From Paenibacillus sp. Marseille-Q4541 (GTDB taxonomy: Bacteria > Bacillota > Bacilli > Paenibacillales > Paenibacillaceae), in contig NZ_JAGXCY010000002.1 of NCBI RefSeq assembly GCF_018310695.1, positions 310,001 to 374,000 on the forward strand: 64,000 bases of DNA, in the 5' to 3' direction. Shown piece by piece: positions 9,280-16,885 of this stretch. Position 1 is the first letter of the stretch. Every line of letters begins with the position of its first letter. The position numbers and the translations under genes are program-made. The notes below the pieces were generated by a model. That model saw only the letters and a program-made list of their open reading frames with translations. It was not told the origin of the DNA and searched no databases.

Positions 9280-10407
9280 TTATTTTGAAGCGCCGAATTC
9301 TTCTTCGACTTCCCCACGCCATCCGCCTCTTTTTTGACGCCGGGGTTCGTTTTTCGCTATTTTACTGTTCTTTTTCGAAGCAACCGCTTCTTTTCGCAGC
9401 TGATAGGCAATCTCACGTTGCATTTTTTGATAATTGATCAGTCGACTAGGATCCATCTTTCCTTCGTCTATTGCTTCTCTTACGGCACATCCCTTTTCCT
9501 GTCCATGCTGACAATCATCAAAAAAACATTGTTTTGCCAATTGCTCAATATCGTCAAACGTACGAGAGACTCCGTCCCCATCATCCCATATCGATAATTC
9601 CCTCATTCCGGGTGTATCAATGATGACTCCTCCATCAGGCAGTAGAAACAATTCACGATGTGTTGTCGTATGTCTCCCTCTGCTGTCATCTTCCCGTACC
9701 TCCTGAGTCATCTGATCCTCACGACCCGTAAGCCAGTTGATAATGGTAGATTTTCCACAACCAGAAGATCCGGTAAGAGCCACGGTTTGTCCAGAGCAAG
9801 CATATTTTTCAAGCTGTTCTCTGCCAAGACCTAATCTCGCAGATACTGCAAATACAGGAACTCCCGGGGCAATCGACTGCGTCTCTGCTAATCTAGATTC
9901 TATGTCATCGCATAAATCACTTTTGCTAAGTACAATGACAGGATTTGCTCCGCTATTCCAAGCGAGAATCAAATATCTTTCCAAGCGGCTCACATTGTAG
10001 TCCCCATTCAGGGCACAGACGATAAATAAAGTGTTTACATTGGAAGCTATGATTTGTTCCTTGGTCTCAAAACCAGCTGCCTGTCTAGCTATGACGCTAC
10101 TTCGCTCCAAAACTGCATGCACCCGTGCATCATCTTCTGCCCCATGGGATGTAATTACAATAAAGTCACCTACACCCGGTTTACTTTCCCCTTCATTCAG
10201 CTTTTGTCTGAACTTTCCTGTTAAACTTGCAAAGCGGCTACCCTTCGATGTAATTATTCCGTACTTTTGGCCAAAGTCAGCAACGACGCGAGCTGCTTCA
10301 AAAGCACGGATCTGATCTTCATCTGCTTTTATGATTTCTAGAGCTTTTTCCCATTTTTGATCCCATTGTTCCGTCCAGCCCCAGCATTCTAATGTTTTCA
10401 TGTTCAA
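9280..10407 (-). CDS. rsgA: Ribosome small subunit-dependent GTPase A (RsgA/YjeQ family)
   Basis: Circularly permuted GTPase that helps late 30S subunit assembly. An N-terminal OB-like part is followed by the G domain in permuted order: G4 LSKSDL, then G1 [15 protein letters not shown], then G3 DTPGM. A zinc motif [14 protein letters not shown] follows. The TTG at 10407 stands 7 nt after GGAGG; an ATG two codons later is the alternative. At 375 residues it is longer than B. subtilis YloQ (about 298), so it may be a second copy; the standard copy would lie elsewhere. The lysine/arginine-rich tail fits RNA contact. A leader with two small ORFs and two terminators lies upstream. Confidence 0.9.
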   Translation of the reverse strand: MNMKTLECWGWTEQWDQKWEKALEIIKADEDQIRAFEAARVVADFGQKYGIITSKGSRFASLTGKFRQKLNEGESKPGVGDFIVITSHGAEDDARVHAVLERSSVIARQAAGFETKEQIIASNVNTLFIVCALNGDYNVSRLERYLILAWNSGANPVIVLSKSDLCDDIESRLAETQSIAPGVPVFAVSARLGLGREQLEKYACSGQTVALTGSSGCGKSTIINWLTGREDQMTQEVREDDSRGRHTTTHRELFLLPDGGVIIDTPGMRELSIWDDGDGVSRTFDDIEQLAKQCFFDDCQHGQEKGCAVREAIDEGKMDPSRLINYQKMQREIAYQLRKEAVASKKNSKIAKNEPRRQKRGGWRGEVEEEFGASK

Positions 10408-10473
10408 ATGTGAACCTCCATTTTCTCTCATTCATTATTACATCCATCTAACTCATCTCTCCAAACAGACACA

Positions 10474-10504
10474 AAAAAACCGCAGGAAATTAGATCCTGC
10501 GGTT
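10474..10504 (-). terminator. Second leader terminator (T2) upstream of rsgA
   Basis: On the minus strand AACCGCAGGA pairs with TCCTGCGGTT around a 7-nt loop, followed by seven T. It lies 8 nt past the stop of the 12-codon ORF and about 67 nt before the rsgA start. Its 5' arm can also pair with the 3' arm of the first leader terminator. Confidence 0.85.
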
Positions 10505-10511
10505 CTGCTAT

Positions 10512-10550
10512 TCATTCTATGCTTAAATAGAATAACAAAGATAAAGCCAT
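10512..10550 (-). CDS. 12-codon leader ORF between two terminators
   Basis: Encodes MALSLLFYLSIE. GGGAG stands 8 nt before the ATG. The stop is 8 nt before the first arm of the T2 hairpin, so a ribosome paused at the end would cover that arm. No similarity is known to me. It may act only by being translated. Confidence 0.45.
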   Translation of the reverse strand: MALSLLFYLSIE

Positions 10551-10585
10551 AGACTTATCTCCCTAATCCTAATTGAGCAATCAAA

Positions 10586-10622
10586 AAAGCATCCGCAGGA
10601 TATACTCCCATGCGGATGCTTT
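10586..10622 (-). terminator. First leader terminator (T1) upstream of rsgA
   Basis: On the minus strand AAAGCATCCGCA pairs with TGCGGATGCTTT around a 13-nt loop, followed by a T run. It lies about 42 nt past the stop of the 24-codon ORF. Its 3' part ATCCTGCGG is a perfect complement of CCGCAGGAT in the T2 hairpin. Confidence 0.85.
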
Positions 10623-10663
10623 ACAGGTATTAAAGAAAAGGGTTACGTAAAATACGCCCTACT

Positions 10664-10738
10664 CTATAATAACTGTGGTCCGTTTGGGAGACGATGTACA
10701 CAAGCAACATTTAATTCCATCATCATATAGTTACTCAT
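10664..10738 (-). CDS. 24-codon leader ORF upstream of rsgA
   Basis: Begins MSNYMMMELN and ends HRLPNGPQLL. AAGGAGG lies exactly 8 nt before the ATG, and a consensus-like promoter lies upstream, so translation is likely. It has three Met in a row near the start and no signal peptide or membrane segment. It is followed by a small GGGCGTATTTTACG-type hairpin and by terminator T1. A leader peptide or a short functional peptide are both possible. Confidence 0.6.
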   Translation of the reverse strand: MSNYMMMELNVACVHRLPNGPQLL

Positions 10739-10766
10739 AGTTATCGCCTCCTTCATCATTTTCCAC

Positions 10767-10796
10767 ATATTACAACACATCACTATTTAATGTCAA
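10767..10796 (-). promoter_or_regulatory. Sigma-A promoter of the rsgA leader
   Basis: TTGACA (10796-10791), 18-nt spacer, TAATAT (10772-10767), reading to lower coordinates. The start site would lie about 20 nt before the 24-codon ORF. Confidence 0.7.
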
Positions 10797-10803
10797 ACTT
10801 TTT

Positions 10804-11397
10804 TTATTTTACTTGATCCCACCGGGTCCACATTTCCACCGGATTCACCTCATACACCCCGTTTTCCCGGTACATAAACTCATGCATAATAAATTCCCGG
10901 CGAAGGGTTGCGAAATCTTCGTGGTATCCTTTAATGAATTCATTAATTTCTTTTTCTTCGTACTTTTTCCCTTTGTCCAGCTGTTCTACCATGTGCTGAA
11001 GCACGATTAATTTCTTCTTATATTGAGCAGGGATCGATCTCAGCTTACCTTCTTTACTAAAGAAATTACGCATAACGGATTCTTTCAATTTCTGATTCGG
11101 GTCCATTTCCTCCACCTCATTCTTTCCCTTGAAAATAAAGTTTAGCGATGCTTCAGCATGTTGTTTAATAAAATAAGGATACAAACTGAAATAAATCGTA
11201 TTCTTATCTCGACGTTCTTTAATGAGTCCTACTTCCCTCAGTTTAGCTGCATGATGTGTCACTGTTGGCTGCGACAAATTGAGACGTTCTGCGAGCTTTT
11301 GACCATTCATTTCCCCCTGGGATAAGATCAGCAAAATACGCATCCGAGTTGGGTCTGCCAGTGCCTTATGATAATTAACAATTTTATCGAGCTGCAA
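10804..11397 (-). CDS. ArsR family regulator with C-terminal DUF2087 domain
   Basis: N-terminal winged helix of the ArsR type (LADPTRMRILLIL, then SQPTVTHHAAKLREVGLI as recognition helix, about residues 14-60), followed by a linker and a DUF2087 domain (KLRSIPAQYKKKLIVLQHMVE to FIMHEFMYRENGVYEVNP). No cysteine metal site is seen, so the signal is unlikely to be a classic ArsR metal. The start is TTG, 7 nt after GAGGG; no ATG is available near it. The gene is divergent from ypdA, and a 16-nt palindrome overlaps its own -10 box, suggesting autorepression. Confidence 0.85.
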   Translation of the reverse strand: MQLDKIVNYHKALADPTRMRILLILSQGEMNGQKLAERLNLSQPTVTHHAAKLREVGLIKERRDKNTIYFSLYPYFIKQHAEASLNFIFKGKNEVEEMDPNQKLKESVMRNFFSKEGKLRSIPAQYKKKLIVLQHMVEQLDKGKKYEEKEINEFIKGYHEDFATLRREFIMHEFMYRENGVYEVNPVEMWTRWDQVK

Positions 11398-11426
11398 TAG
11401 ATATCCCTCACTTATAATTTAGAAAC

Positions 11427-11467
11427 TTATCTAATTAGATAATATTGCAATCTCATTCTAATGTCAA
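11427..11467 (-). promoter_or_regulatory. Promoter and palindromic operator of the ArsR-DUF2087 gene
   Basis: TTGACA (11467-11462), 17-nt spacer, TATTAT (11444-11439) on the minus strand. The perfect 16-nt palindrome TTATCTAATTAGATAA (11427-11442) overlaps the -10 box, where a bound dimer would block polymerase. Confidence 0.65.
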
Positions 11468-11585
11468 TCTTACTCCGCTTACACCTGTTTACTGGCATTC
11501 AAAAGACGAATACGGTAGGATAATAATACTTATGTTTAACCATGAAGTATGGAAAGATAGATACAGAAGGAGGAAATGATACGGT

Positions 11586-12587
11586 ATGAAAAAAGATGTC
11601 ATCATTATAGGAGGAGGACCTTGTGGTTTATCCGCAGCTATAGAATGTGGAAAACTTGGTTTATCTTCACTTATTATTGAAAAATATAACGTGGTCCAAT
11701 CCATCTATTTGTACCCAACGAACATGCAGTTTTTTAGTACAGCAGAACTGCTCGAAATTGGAGATGTGCCTTTCAGCACACCTAACGACAAGCCCTATCG
11801 CTATGAAGCGCTTGCCTATTATCGCAAAGTAGCATCACATTATCATCTTGAAATGTCCCTGTATGAAGAAGCATATACCATAGAACCTTCGAATGAGGAA
11901 GGATACAAAGTGAAAACGAAAAACCGTAAAGGGGACATTACGGAATATGAAGCTCAACATGTCGTTGTTGCTACGGGTTATTTTGACCACCCGAATTTTC
12001 TCGGTATTCCGGGCGAAGAAATGGATAAAGTGACCCATTACTTCCGTGAAGCTCATCCTTATACACGTACGAAAGTTACTATTATCGGAGGAAGTAATTC
12101 TGCGGTTGATGCTGCTCTCGAACTTGCTCGTGTGGATGCAGAGATTGATATGGTCTACCGGGGAAACAGCATTTCCGAGCATATCAAACCTTGGGTACGT
12201 CCTCTCTTTGAAGGAATGGTTGCGAAAGGAAAAATTAAATTGCACCTTTCTTCAAGAGTAACCGAGATTCATGAGAATCATGTCGTCATTACTCCTATTG
12301 AAGGCGAGCCAGTAGAACTTGCGAATGATTTTGTTCTGGCTATGACTGGATTTCGTCCAGATCGCAAACTGTTAACTTCCATTGGAGTAACGATGTCGGA
12401 TGATTTGGATAAACCTCTGTTCAACCCGGATACTATGGAGAGCAGTGTTCCTGGTATTTACATAGCAGGTGTTATCGCTTCGGGACGTAATGCTAATGAA
12501 GTATTTATTGAGTCAGGCAGATGGCACGGGAAACGTATCGCTGAACACATTAAATCAAAGCTCGCTACTGTGGTCATGGAAGGATGA
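11586..12587 (+). CDS. ypdA: YpdA family bacillithiol disulfide reductase
   Basis: Flavoprotein that uses NADPH to reduce bacillithiol disulfide, part of thiol redox balance in Firmicutes. The FAD motif GGGPCG (9-14) carries the family's conserved Cys13; the NADPH Rossmann motif is [12 protein letters not shown] near 168-179. The ATG follows GGAGG by about 11 nt. The C-terminal [20 protein letters not shown] segment is the usual second FAD contact. The stop overlaps the start of the DUF441 gene (ATGA), so the two are co-translated. Length 333 is normal. Confidence 0.92.
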   Translation: MKKDVIIIGGGPCGLSAAIECGKLGLSSLIIEKYNVVQSIYLYPTNMQFFSTAELLEIGDVPFSTPNDKPYRYEALAYYRKVASHYHLEMSLYEEAYTIEPSNEEGYKVKTKNRKGDITEYEAQHVVVATGYFDHPNFLGIPGEEMDKVTHYFREAHPYTRTKVTIIGGSNSAVDAALELARVDAEIDMVYRGNSISEHIKPWVRPLFEGMVAKGKIKLHLSSRVTEIHENHVVITPIEGEPVELANDFVLAMTGFRPDRKLLTSIGVTMSDDLDKPLFNPDTMESSVPGIYIAGVIASGRNANEVFIESGRWHGKRIAEHIKSKLATVVMEG

Positions 12588-13036
12588 AAACGATGGATGT
12601 TACTTCCCTATTGCTGTTAGCTTTTGCAGCTCTCGGGATTATCAGTAGCAACGCTCCCATTACGATCGCCGTAGTGGTGCTGTTACTGATCCGAGTAACC
12701 GGTATGCAGCAAGCTTTTCCGTGGCTTGAAAAGTATGGCTTGACTATCGGAATTATTATCTTAACGATTGGGGTAATGGCTCCTCTCGCCAGTGGAAAAA
12801 TCAGTTTAGAAACGCTTGGCTCCTCTTTTCTAAACTGGAAGTCGCTTCTAGCGATTGCCGTAGGCATGCTTGTTGCATTCCTAGGTGGACGCGGAGCTAG
12901 TTTGATGAGTGGTCAGCCTACAGTCGTAGCTGGACTTCTAATCGGCACCGTTCTTGGGGTTGCTCTTTTTAAAGGCGTACCTGTTGGTCCCCTTATTGCA
13001 GCGGGAATTTTATCCTTACTAATCGGCAAATCATAA
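12584..13036 (+). CDS. DUF441 family membrane protein
   Basis: Small polytopic membrane protein of unknown function. The 150 residues hold about five hydrophobic segments (6-36, 51-68, 83-100, 109-127, 131-147) with short loops, as in the DUF441 family. The ATG overlaps the ypdA stop; a second ATG three codons later is an equally good start. The pairing with a thiol reductase is noted but its meaning is unknown. A terminator follows within 15 nt. Confidence 0.88.
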   Translation: MKTMDVTSLLLLAFAALGIISSNAPITIAVVVLLLIRVTGMQQAFPWLEKYGLTIGIIILTIGVMAPLASGKISLETLGSSFLNWKSLLAIAVGMLVAFLGGRGASLMSGQPTVVAGLLIGTVLGVALFKGVPVGPLIAAGILSLLIGKS

Positions 13037-13049
13037 CTCGCTAGGCGTA

Positions 13050-13085
13050 AAAGGTCATCTCTTACATCACTAAGAGATGGCCTTT
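13050..13085 (+). terminator. Terminator of ypdA-DUF441
   Basis: AAAGGTCATCTCTTA pairs with TAAGAGATGGCCTTT (one G-T pair), followed by TCTGTTT. Confidence 0.85.
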
Positions 13086-13194
13086 CTGTTTAGCCGTTCT
13101 TACACCGATAAAGCTGTATAGCCTAAGTGATGTGTGATATACTCAAATCAATTGTCAAAAAAAAGAAAATACATCGCAGCAGGAGGATTACCCC

Positions 13195-13710
13195 ATGCCA
13201 CGACAACTGGTTACGGAAGCCGTGATGATTGCAATATATGGTCAGTTGCTGGCGCCATCAGCGCCTGTTGAATATCTGTTACCTTACACCACGGTGGTGG
13301 AATTATACGAACTACAATCAAGTCTCGATCCCCTTATGGAATCCAAACATGAGGATCAACATGTAAAGAAAAAAATCAGTCAGCTCATTCAATATTTTGA
13401 AGAGCCGCTCAATCAAAAGAAAATACGCCGTGCCCTTCAGATTCCATGGGCTCAAAGCTCATCTATTCTACTGAGTGACTTAGTCTCCGTTCGGATTGTG
13501 AACGCACTTGATACAGCAGTTTACGGCGAATTTTTTGATCCGATTGAAACCGAACTATTGCTGACTTCTCAGCGATATCAACTTCCACTGTTAACCGATC
13601 AAGTAGAATGGATAGCCCGGATACTGGAAGCAAATATTTCTGTACAAATTTATGATATTGACGATTTTGAATATGCTATTGAGAATAACGACTTTCCTAC
13701 AGAACCATAA
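13195..13710 (+). CDS. Conserved hypothetical protein
   Basis: 171 residues that I do not recognise. An AGGAGG ribosome site lies 9 nt before the ATG and codon use looks ordinary, so it is a real gene. The protein is soluble and mostly helical in appearance. It has no signal peptide, membrane segment or cysteine, and ends in an acidic tail (DIDDFEYAIENNDFPTEP). There is a charged middle segment (ESKHEDQHVKKKISQLIQYF). It stands alone between two terminators, so neighbours give no functional clue. Confidence 0.75.
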   Translation: MPRQLVTEAVMIAIYGQLLAPSAPVEYLLPYTTVVELYELQSSLDPLMESKHEDQHVKKKISQLIQYFEEPLNQKKIRRALQIPWAQSSSILLSDLVSVRIVNALDTAVYGEFFDPIETELLLTSQRYQLPLLTDQVEWIARILEANISVQIYDIDDFEYAIENNDFPTEP

Positions 13711-13749
13711 AGTGTGATCTTATTATCCCTTATCTTCATCTTCACATCA

Positions 13750-13788
13750 AAAACGGCCACCCTTGTATAAGAACAAGGGTGGCCGTTT
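13750..13788. terminator. Bidirectional terminator
   Basis: AAACGGCCACCCTTGT pairs perfectly with ACAAGGGTGGCCGTTT around a 6-nt loop. It serves the convergent hypothetical gene (+) and Nudix gene (-). Confidence 0.9.
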
Positions 13789-13797
13789 AGGTCTACC

Positions 13798-14238
13798 TTA
13801 CAAACGCGAAAGAATCATACTTGTAACAGGACATAGATCTGGGAAATCCTCTTGAGCAAAAAAACGTAAGGGTCCCTCTTTTACAGCATCATAATCAATT
13901 TCAGAAGAAAGTGCACCTTGGGCAGAGTAAATTCCAATCAAATCGTACTCTTCATCTCCAGAAGAAAACGTGCGCTTCAGCTCAGGACCCGATAACAAGG
14001 CTTCGAGCTTGACTGACTCTGCGGTAAGCCCTGTTTCCTCCCATAGCTCTCGATGCGCAGTATCCTCCAGAGCCTCGCCGGGCTTCATGATTCCAAGAGG
14101 GATATACCATAAACCATCATCTGCACGCTGCTGCAGCAAAAGTTCACCTTGCCTGTTCTTGACTGCAACTGCTGCCTTAACCGTAATTGAGGACTTTTTC
14201 ATTACAAATTGCGCGATATCCCCTTTTTTGGAATTCAC
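13798..14238 (-). CDS. Nudix hydrolase
   Basis: Hydrolyses a nucleoside diphosphate linked to another moiety; the substrate is unknown. The Nudix box is intact: GEALEDTAHRELWEETGL near residues 53-70, with the REXXEE core that binds Mg. The start is GTG, 8 nt after GGAGGG. Length 146 is a bare Nudix domain. It lies just downstream of the HesB-like gene on the same strand with a gap of about 50 nt. Confidence 0.85.
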   Translation of the reverse strand: MNSKKGDIAQFVMKKSSITVKAAVAVKNRQGELLLQQRADDGLWYIPLGIMKPGEALEDTAHRELWEETGLTAESVKLEALLSGPELKRTFSSGDEEYDLIGIYSAQGALSSEIDYDAVKEGPLRFFAQEDFPDLCPVTSMILSRL

Positions 14239-14290
14239 AAGGTTATCCCTCCCTGTCTATGAGTTACAAGCCTTTTAATTCTGTATTCGC

Positions 14291-14587
14291 TTATTCCGTC
14301 GTCTCGTAACGGTATATGATGTCATCTTCTGCTTCCACATAGGTTACATCCAGCCGATGGCCTTTTAAATACCAATGGTCTTGTTCCTCCATATAGAACG
14401 TAATACCCGAAACTTCGGTACGTTCAATCGGATCTTCCGGCTTTTCAACTGCAATCCCGAGTGAGAAGCCCGGATGAAGTCCTCCGCCAGAGCTGTACCG
14501 AGCAAAGAATCGAATGGCTTCCCCATCGGATATCCCAAGCTCTTTTTTGTACCATTCTGCGGCTGCTTCCGTTACATGTATGCTCAT
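14291..14587 (-). CDS. HesB/YadR/YfhF family protein lacking cysteines
   Basis: 98 residues of the HesB-like fold (N-terminal VTEAAAEWYKKELG, then GEAIRFFARYSSGGGLHPGFSLGI). Classical A-type Fe-S carriers have three conserved Cys; this protein contains no Cys at all. That is typical of the YneR-like branch in Bacillales, so Fe-S carrier function should not be assumed. The ATG follows GAGGAG. It may be co-transcribed with the Nudix gene. Confidence 0.82.
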   Translation of the reverse strand: MSIHVTEAAAEWYKKELGISDGEAIRFFARYSSGGGLHPGFSLGIAVEKPEDPIERTEVSGITFYMEEQDHWYLKGHRLDVTYVEAEDDIIYRYETTE

Positions 14588-14724
14588 CGTTATGTCAACT
14601 CCTCATCGTTTGTTTGTATTTTATCATATTGACTCCCTTCAAGTCATACTTAAGCAGTATGAATTGAGAAAAAAGAGAGAACGATTTTTGAAACACCTAG
14701 TTTTTGAATTTTTTATGAAAATAT

Positions 14725-14753
14725 TTGACAGATAAATTGACGGGTGGTAATAT
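14725..14753 (+). promoter_or_regulatory. Sigma-A promoter of the ABC exporter leader
   Basis: TTGACA (14725-14730), exactly 17 nt, TAATAT (14748-14753). It stands about 60 nt before the 29-codon ORF and is among the best-matching promoters in the window. Confidence 0.8.
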
Positions 14754-14811
14754 TCTTTTCAGACGATTCCTTAGCTTGAATTAAATTCCAATTTACGAAA
14801 GGGTGATTCCG

Positions 14812-14901
14812 ATGTTGAACTTTATGGATGATTTGCATACAACAAGACAACTGAATACGGAGCAGCCCATGATAAACATTGGATTCAATTCTGATAAGTG
14901 A
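14812..14901 (+). CDS. 29-codon leader ORF upstream of the bmrC/bmrD-type exporter
   Basis: Begins MLNFMDDLHTTRQLN and ends INIGFNSDK. An AAAGGGTGAT ribosome site precedes the ATG, and a consensus promoter lies upstream. A strong terminator lies about 100 nt after the stop and before the exporter genes. In B. subtilis the bmrCD exporter is controlled by translation of the short bmrB leader through attenuation; this ORF is in the same place. I cannot show sequence similarity to BmrB. Confidence 0.6.
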   Translation: MLNFMDDLHTTRQLNTEQPMINIGFNSDK

Positions 14902-14999
14902 AAAATGTAGCTCACGACTTTTACACCTAACTTTTTTACATCCATTAGCGGCTTTTGCTCACGCAAGTGACTTTTGCTGCGTATGAACCTGAATATATT

Positions 15000-15038
15000 A
15001 AAGGCATACCGTTTAGCGAACGGTATGCCTTTTTTTGT
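15000..15038 (+). terminator. Leader terminator (attenuator) before the ABC exporter
   Basis: AAAGGCATACCGTT pairs with AACGGTATGCCTTT, followed by a T run. It lies between the leader ORF and the first exporter gene, so exporter transcription must read through it unless there is a further promoter in the following 87 nt. Confidence 0.85.
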
Positions 15039-15124
15039 GGCTATGTAAAAATGTGCTAGGACCTTGAATCGTATCTGATATGCTCAAGGATTACTATATC
15101 CAACTTAGAAAGGAAGGGATTTAC

Positions 15125-16870
15125 TTGTTCGCTGTACTTAAAAATTTAAGCTGGTATTTTAAACAGGAACGAAGGCGATATATCGTTGGGATGCTATTGC
15201 TTATTTTGGTCGGTGTCGCTGAATTGTTGCCACCAAGACTGCTAGGTCATGCCATTGATGATATTGTCAGCGGTTCGATCACCTGGTCCTCCCTTACTCG
15301 TTATATTCTACTTATTATTGGCATGCTCGTTGTAATCTATCTTGTTACATATGTATGGATGCACAAACTTTTTGGAGGAGCTAATCTCGTAGAAAAACTG
15401 CTGAGATCAAGATTCATGGGACATTTGCTTCGGATGACTCCACCGTTCTTTGAACGAAATCGTACAGGCGACCTCATGGCAAGAGCTACCAACGATTTAC
15501 GCTCAGTTGCACAAACCGCAGGTTTTGGCATGCTCACACTGACTGACTCGACTGCGTTTTTAGCTACCGTACTATTTGCGATGGGATTTCTAGTCAGCTG
15601 GAAACTCACCCTTGCCGCTATCCTTCCTCTTCCATTTATCGCAATTGCCATGATGATTTACGGTAAAAAAGTACATGAACGTTACTCACTTGCACAGGAT
15701 GCATTTGGAGATATGAATGACCAGGTACTTGAATCCGTAGCAGGAGTAAGGGTCATTCGTGCCTATGTACAAGAACGGCATGACGAAGACCGCTTTAATG
15801 AAATTACGGATGATGTATATCGCAAAAATTTAGCCGTTGCCAAAATGGATGCTCTATTTGAACCCACCATCCGCTTGTTTGTTGGACTCAGTTATATTAT
15901 CGGGCTTGGTTACGGGATGTACCTTGTTTTCCGCAATGAAATTACACTTGGAGATCTGGTTTCCTTTAACATGTATCTGGGTATGATGATCTGGCCAATG
16001 TTTGCCATCGGCGAGTTGATCAACATCATGCAGCGAGGCAGCGCTTCTCTCGATCGGGTGAACGAGACCTTGCATGTAGTTCCTGATGTGCAAGATCCTG
16101 CTGAACCTGTTCATGTAGCTTCACCTGAACGAATCCAAATGAAAAATCTAAGCTTCCGTTATCCGACCTCTACTGTCAACAATCTAATAGATATCAACCT
16201 TGATATTCGCCAAGGGCAGACGCTTGGGGTCGTTGGAAGAACAGGCAGCGGTAAATCTACTTTGCTGAAACAACTCCTTCATGAGTACCCAGGAGGTTCT
16301 GGTGAACTACTCATTAATGAGACGAAGATGGACGACATTTCCAAAGATCAACTCCATAGCTGGATCGGGTATGTTCCTCAGGAACAAATTTTGTTTTCCA
16401 AAACGGTACGCGAAAATATCCAGTATGGTAAACCGGGGGCTTCCGATGAAATCATTATGGATGCCATCCGCACAGCTGCTTTTGACGGAGATCTCGGAAC
16501 GCTTTCCGATGGTCTTGAGACACTCGTTGGGGAGAAAGGGATTGCCCTATCGGGCGGCCAAAAACAGCGCGTATCCCTTGCAAGAGCTTTTATTGCTGAT
16601 CCCGATATTCTGATTCTAGATGATGCGTTGTCAGCGGTTGATGCTCGGACAGAAGCTAAAATCATTACCAATATTCGAAAACAGCGTGCCGGTAAAACGA
16701 CCTTTATTTCCACACATCGTTTATCTGCTGTTGAGCATGCGGACCATATCATCGTTCTTGATCAAGGTAATATTATTGAACAAGGTACGCATGAAGAACT
16801 GTTAAACCAAGATGGATGGTACAAAGAGCAGTATGATCGTCAACAAGTTGAATCTAATCTCACTAGTTAA
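15125..16870 (+). CDS. Heterodimeric ABC exporter subunit, BmrC/YheI type
   Basis: Fused membrane-ATPase half of a drug exporter. About six helices fill residues 15-310, followed by an ATPase with Walker A GRTGSGKST and LSGGQ. After Walker B the catalytic Glu is replaced (LDDALSAVD), which marks the degenerate site of BmrC/YheI-type subunits. The TTG at 15125 follows AAGGAAGGG by 6 nt and gives FAVLKNLSWYF, the usual family start; the ATG 45 nt upstream lacks a good ribosome site. Gives 581 residues. The partner starts 15 nt downstream. Confidence 0.9.
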   Translation: MFAVLKNLSWYFKQERRRYIVGMLLLILVGVAELLPPRLLGHAIDDIVSGSITWSSLTRYILLIIGMLVVIYLVTYVWMHKLFGGANLVEKLLRSRFMGHLLRMTPPFFERNRTGDLMARATNDLRSVAQTAGFGMLTLTDSTAFLATVLFAMGFLVSWKLTLAAILPLPFIAIAMMIYGKKVHERYSLAQDAFGDMNDQVLESVAGVRVIRAYVQERHDEDRFNEITDDVYRKNLAVAKMDALFEPTIRLFVGLSYIIGLGYGMYLVFRNEITLGDLVSFNMYLGMMIWPMFAIGELINIMQRGSASLDRVNETLHVVPDVQDPAEPVHVASPERIQMKNLSFRYPTSTVNNLIDINLDIRQGQTLGVVGRTGSGKSTLLKQLLHEYPGGSGELLINETKMDDISKDQLHSWIGYVPQEQILFSKTVRENIQYGKPGASDEIIMDAIRTAAFDGDLGTLSDGLETLVGEKGIALSGGQKQRVSLARAFIADPDILILDDALSAVDARTEAKIITNIRKQRAGKTTFISTHRLSAVEHADHIIVLDQGNIIEQGTHEELLNQDGWYKEQYDRQQVESNLTS

Positions 16871-16885
16871 GGAGGTGCCTATTCC

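Noticed and set aside
14291-14587. Annotation of the HesB-like protein as an iron-sulfur carrier.
   Set aside because: The protein has no cysteine, so the usual cluster site is absent.
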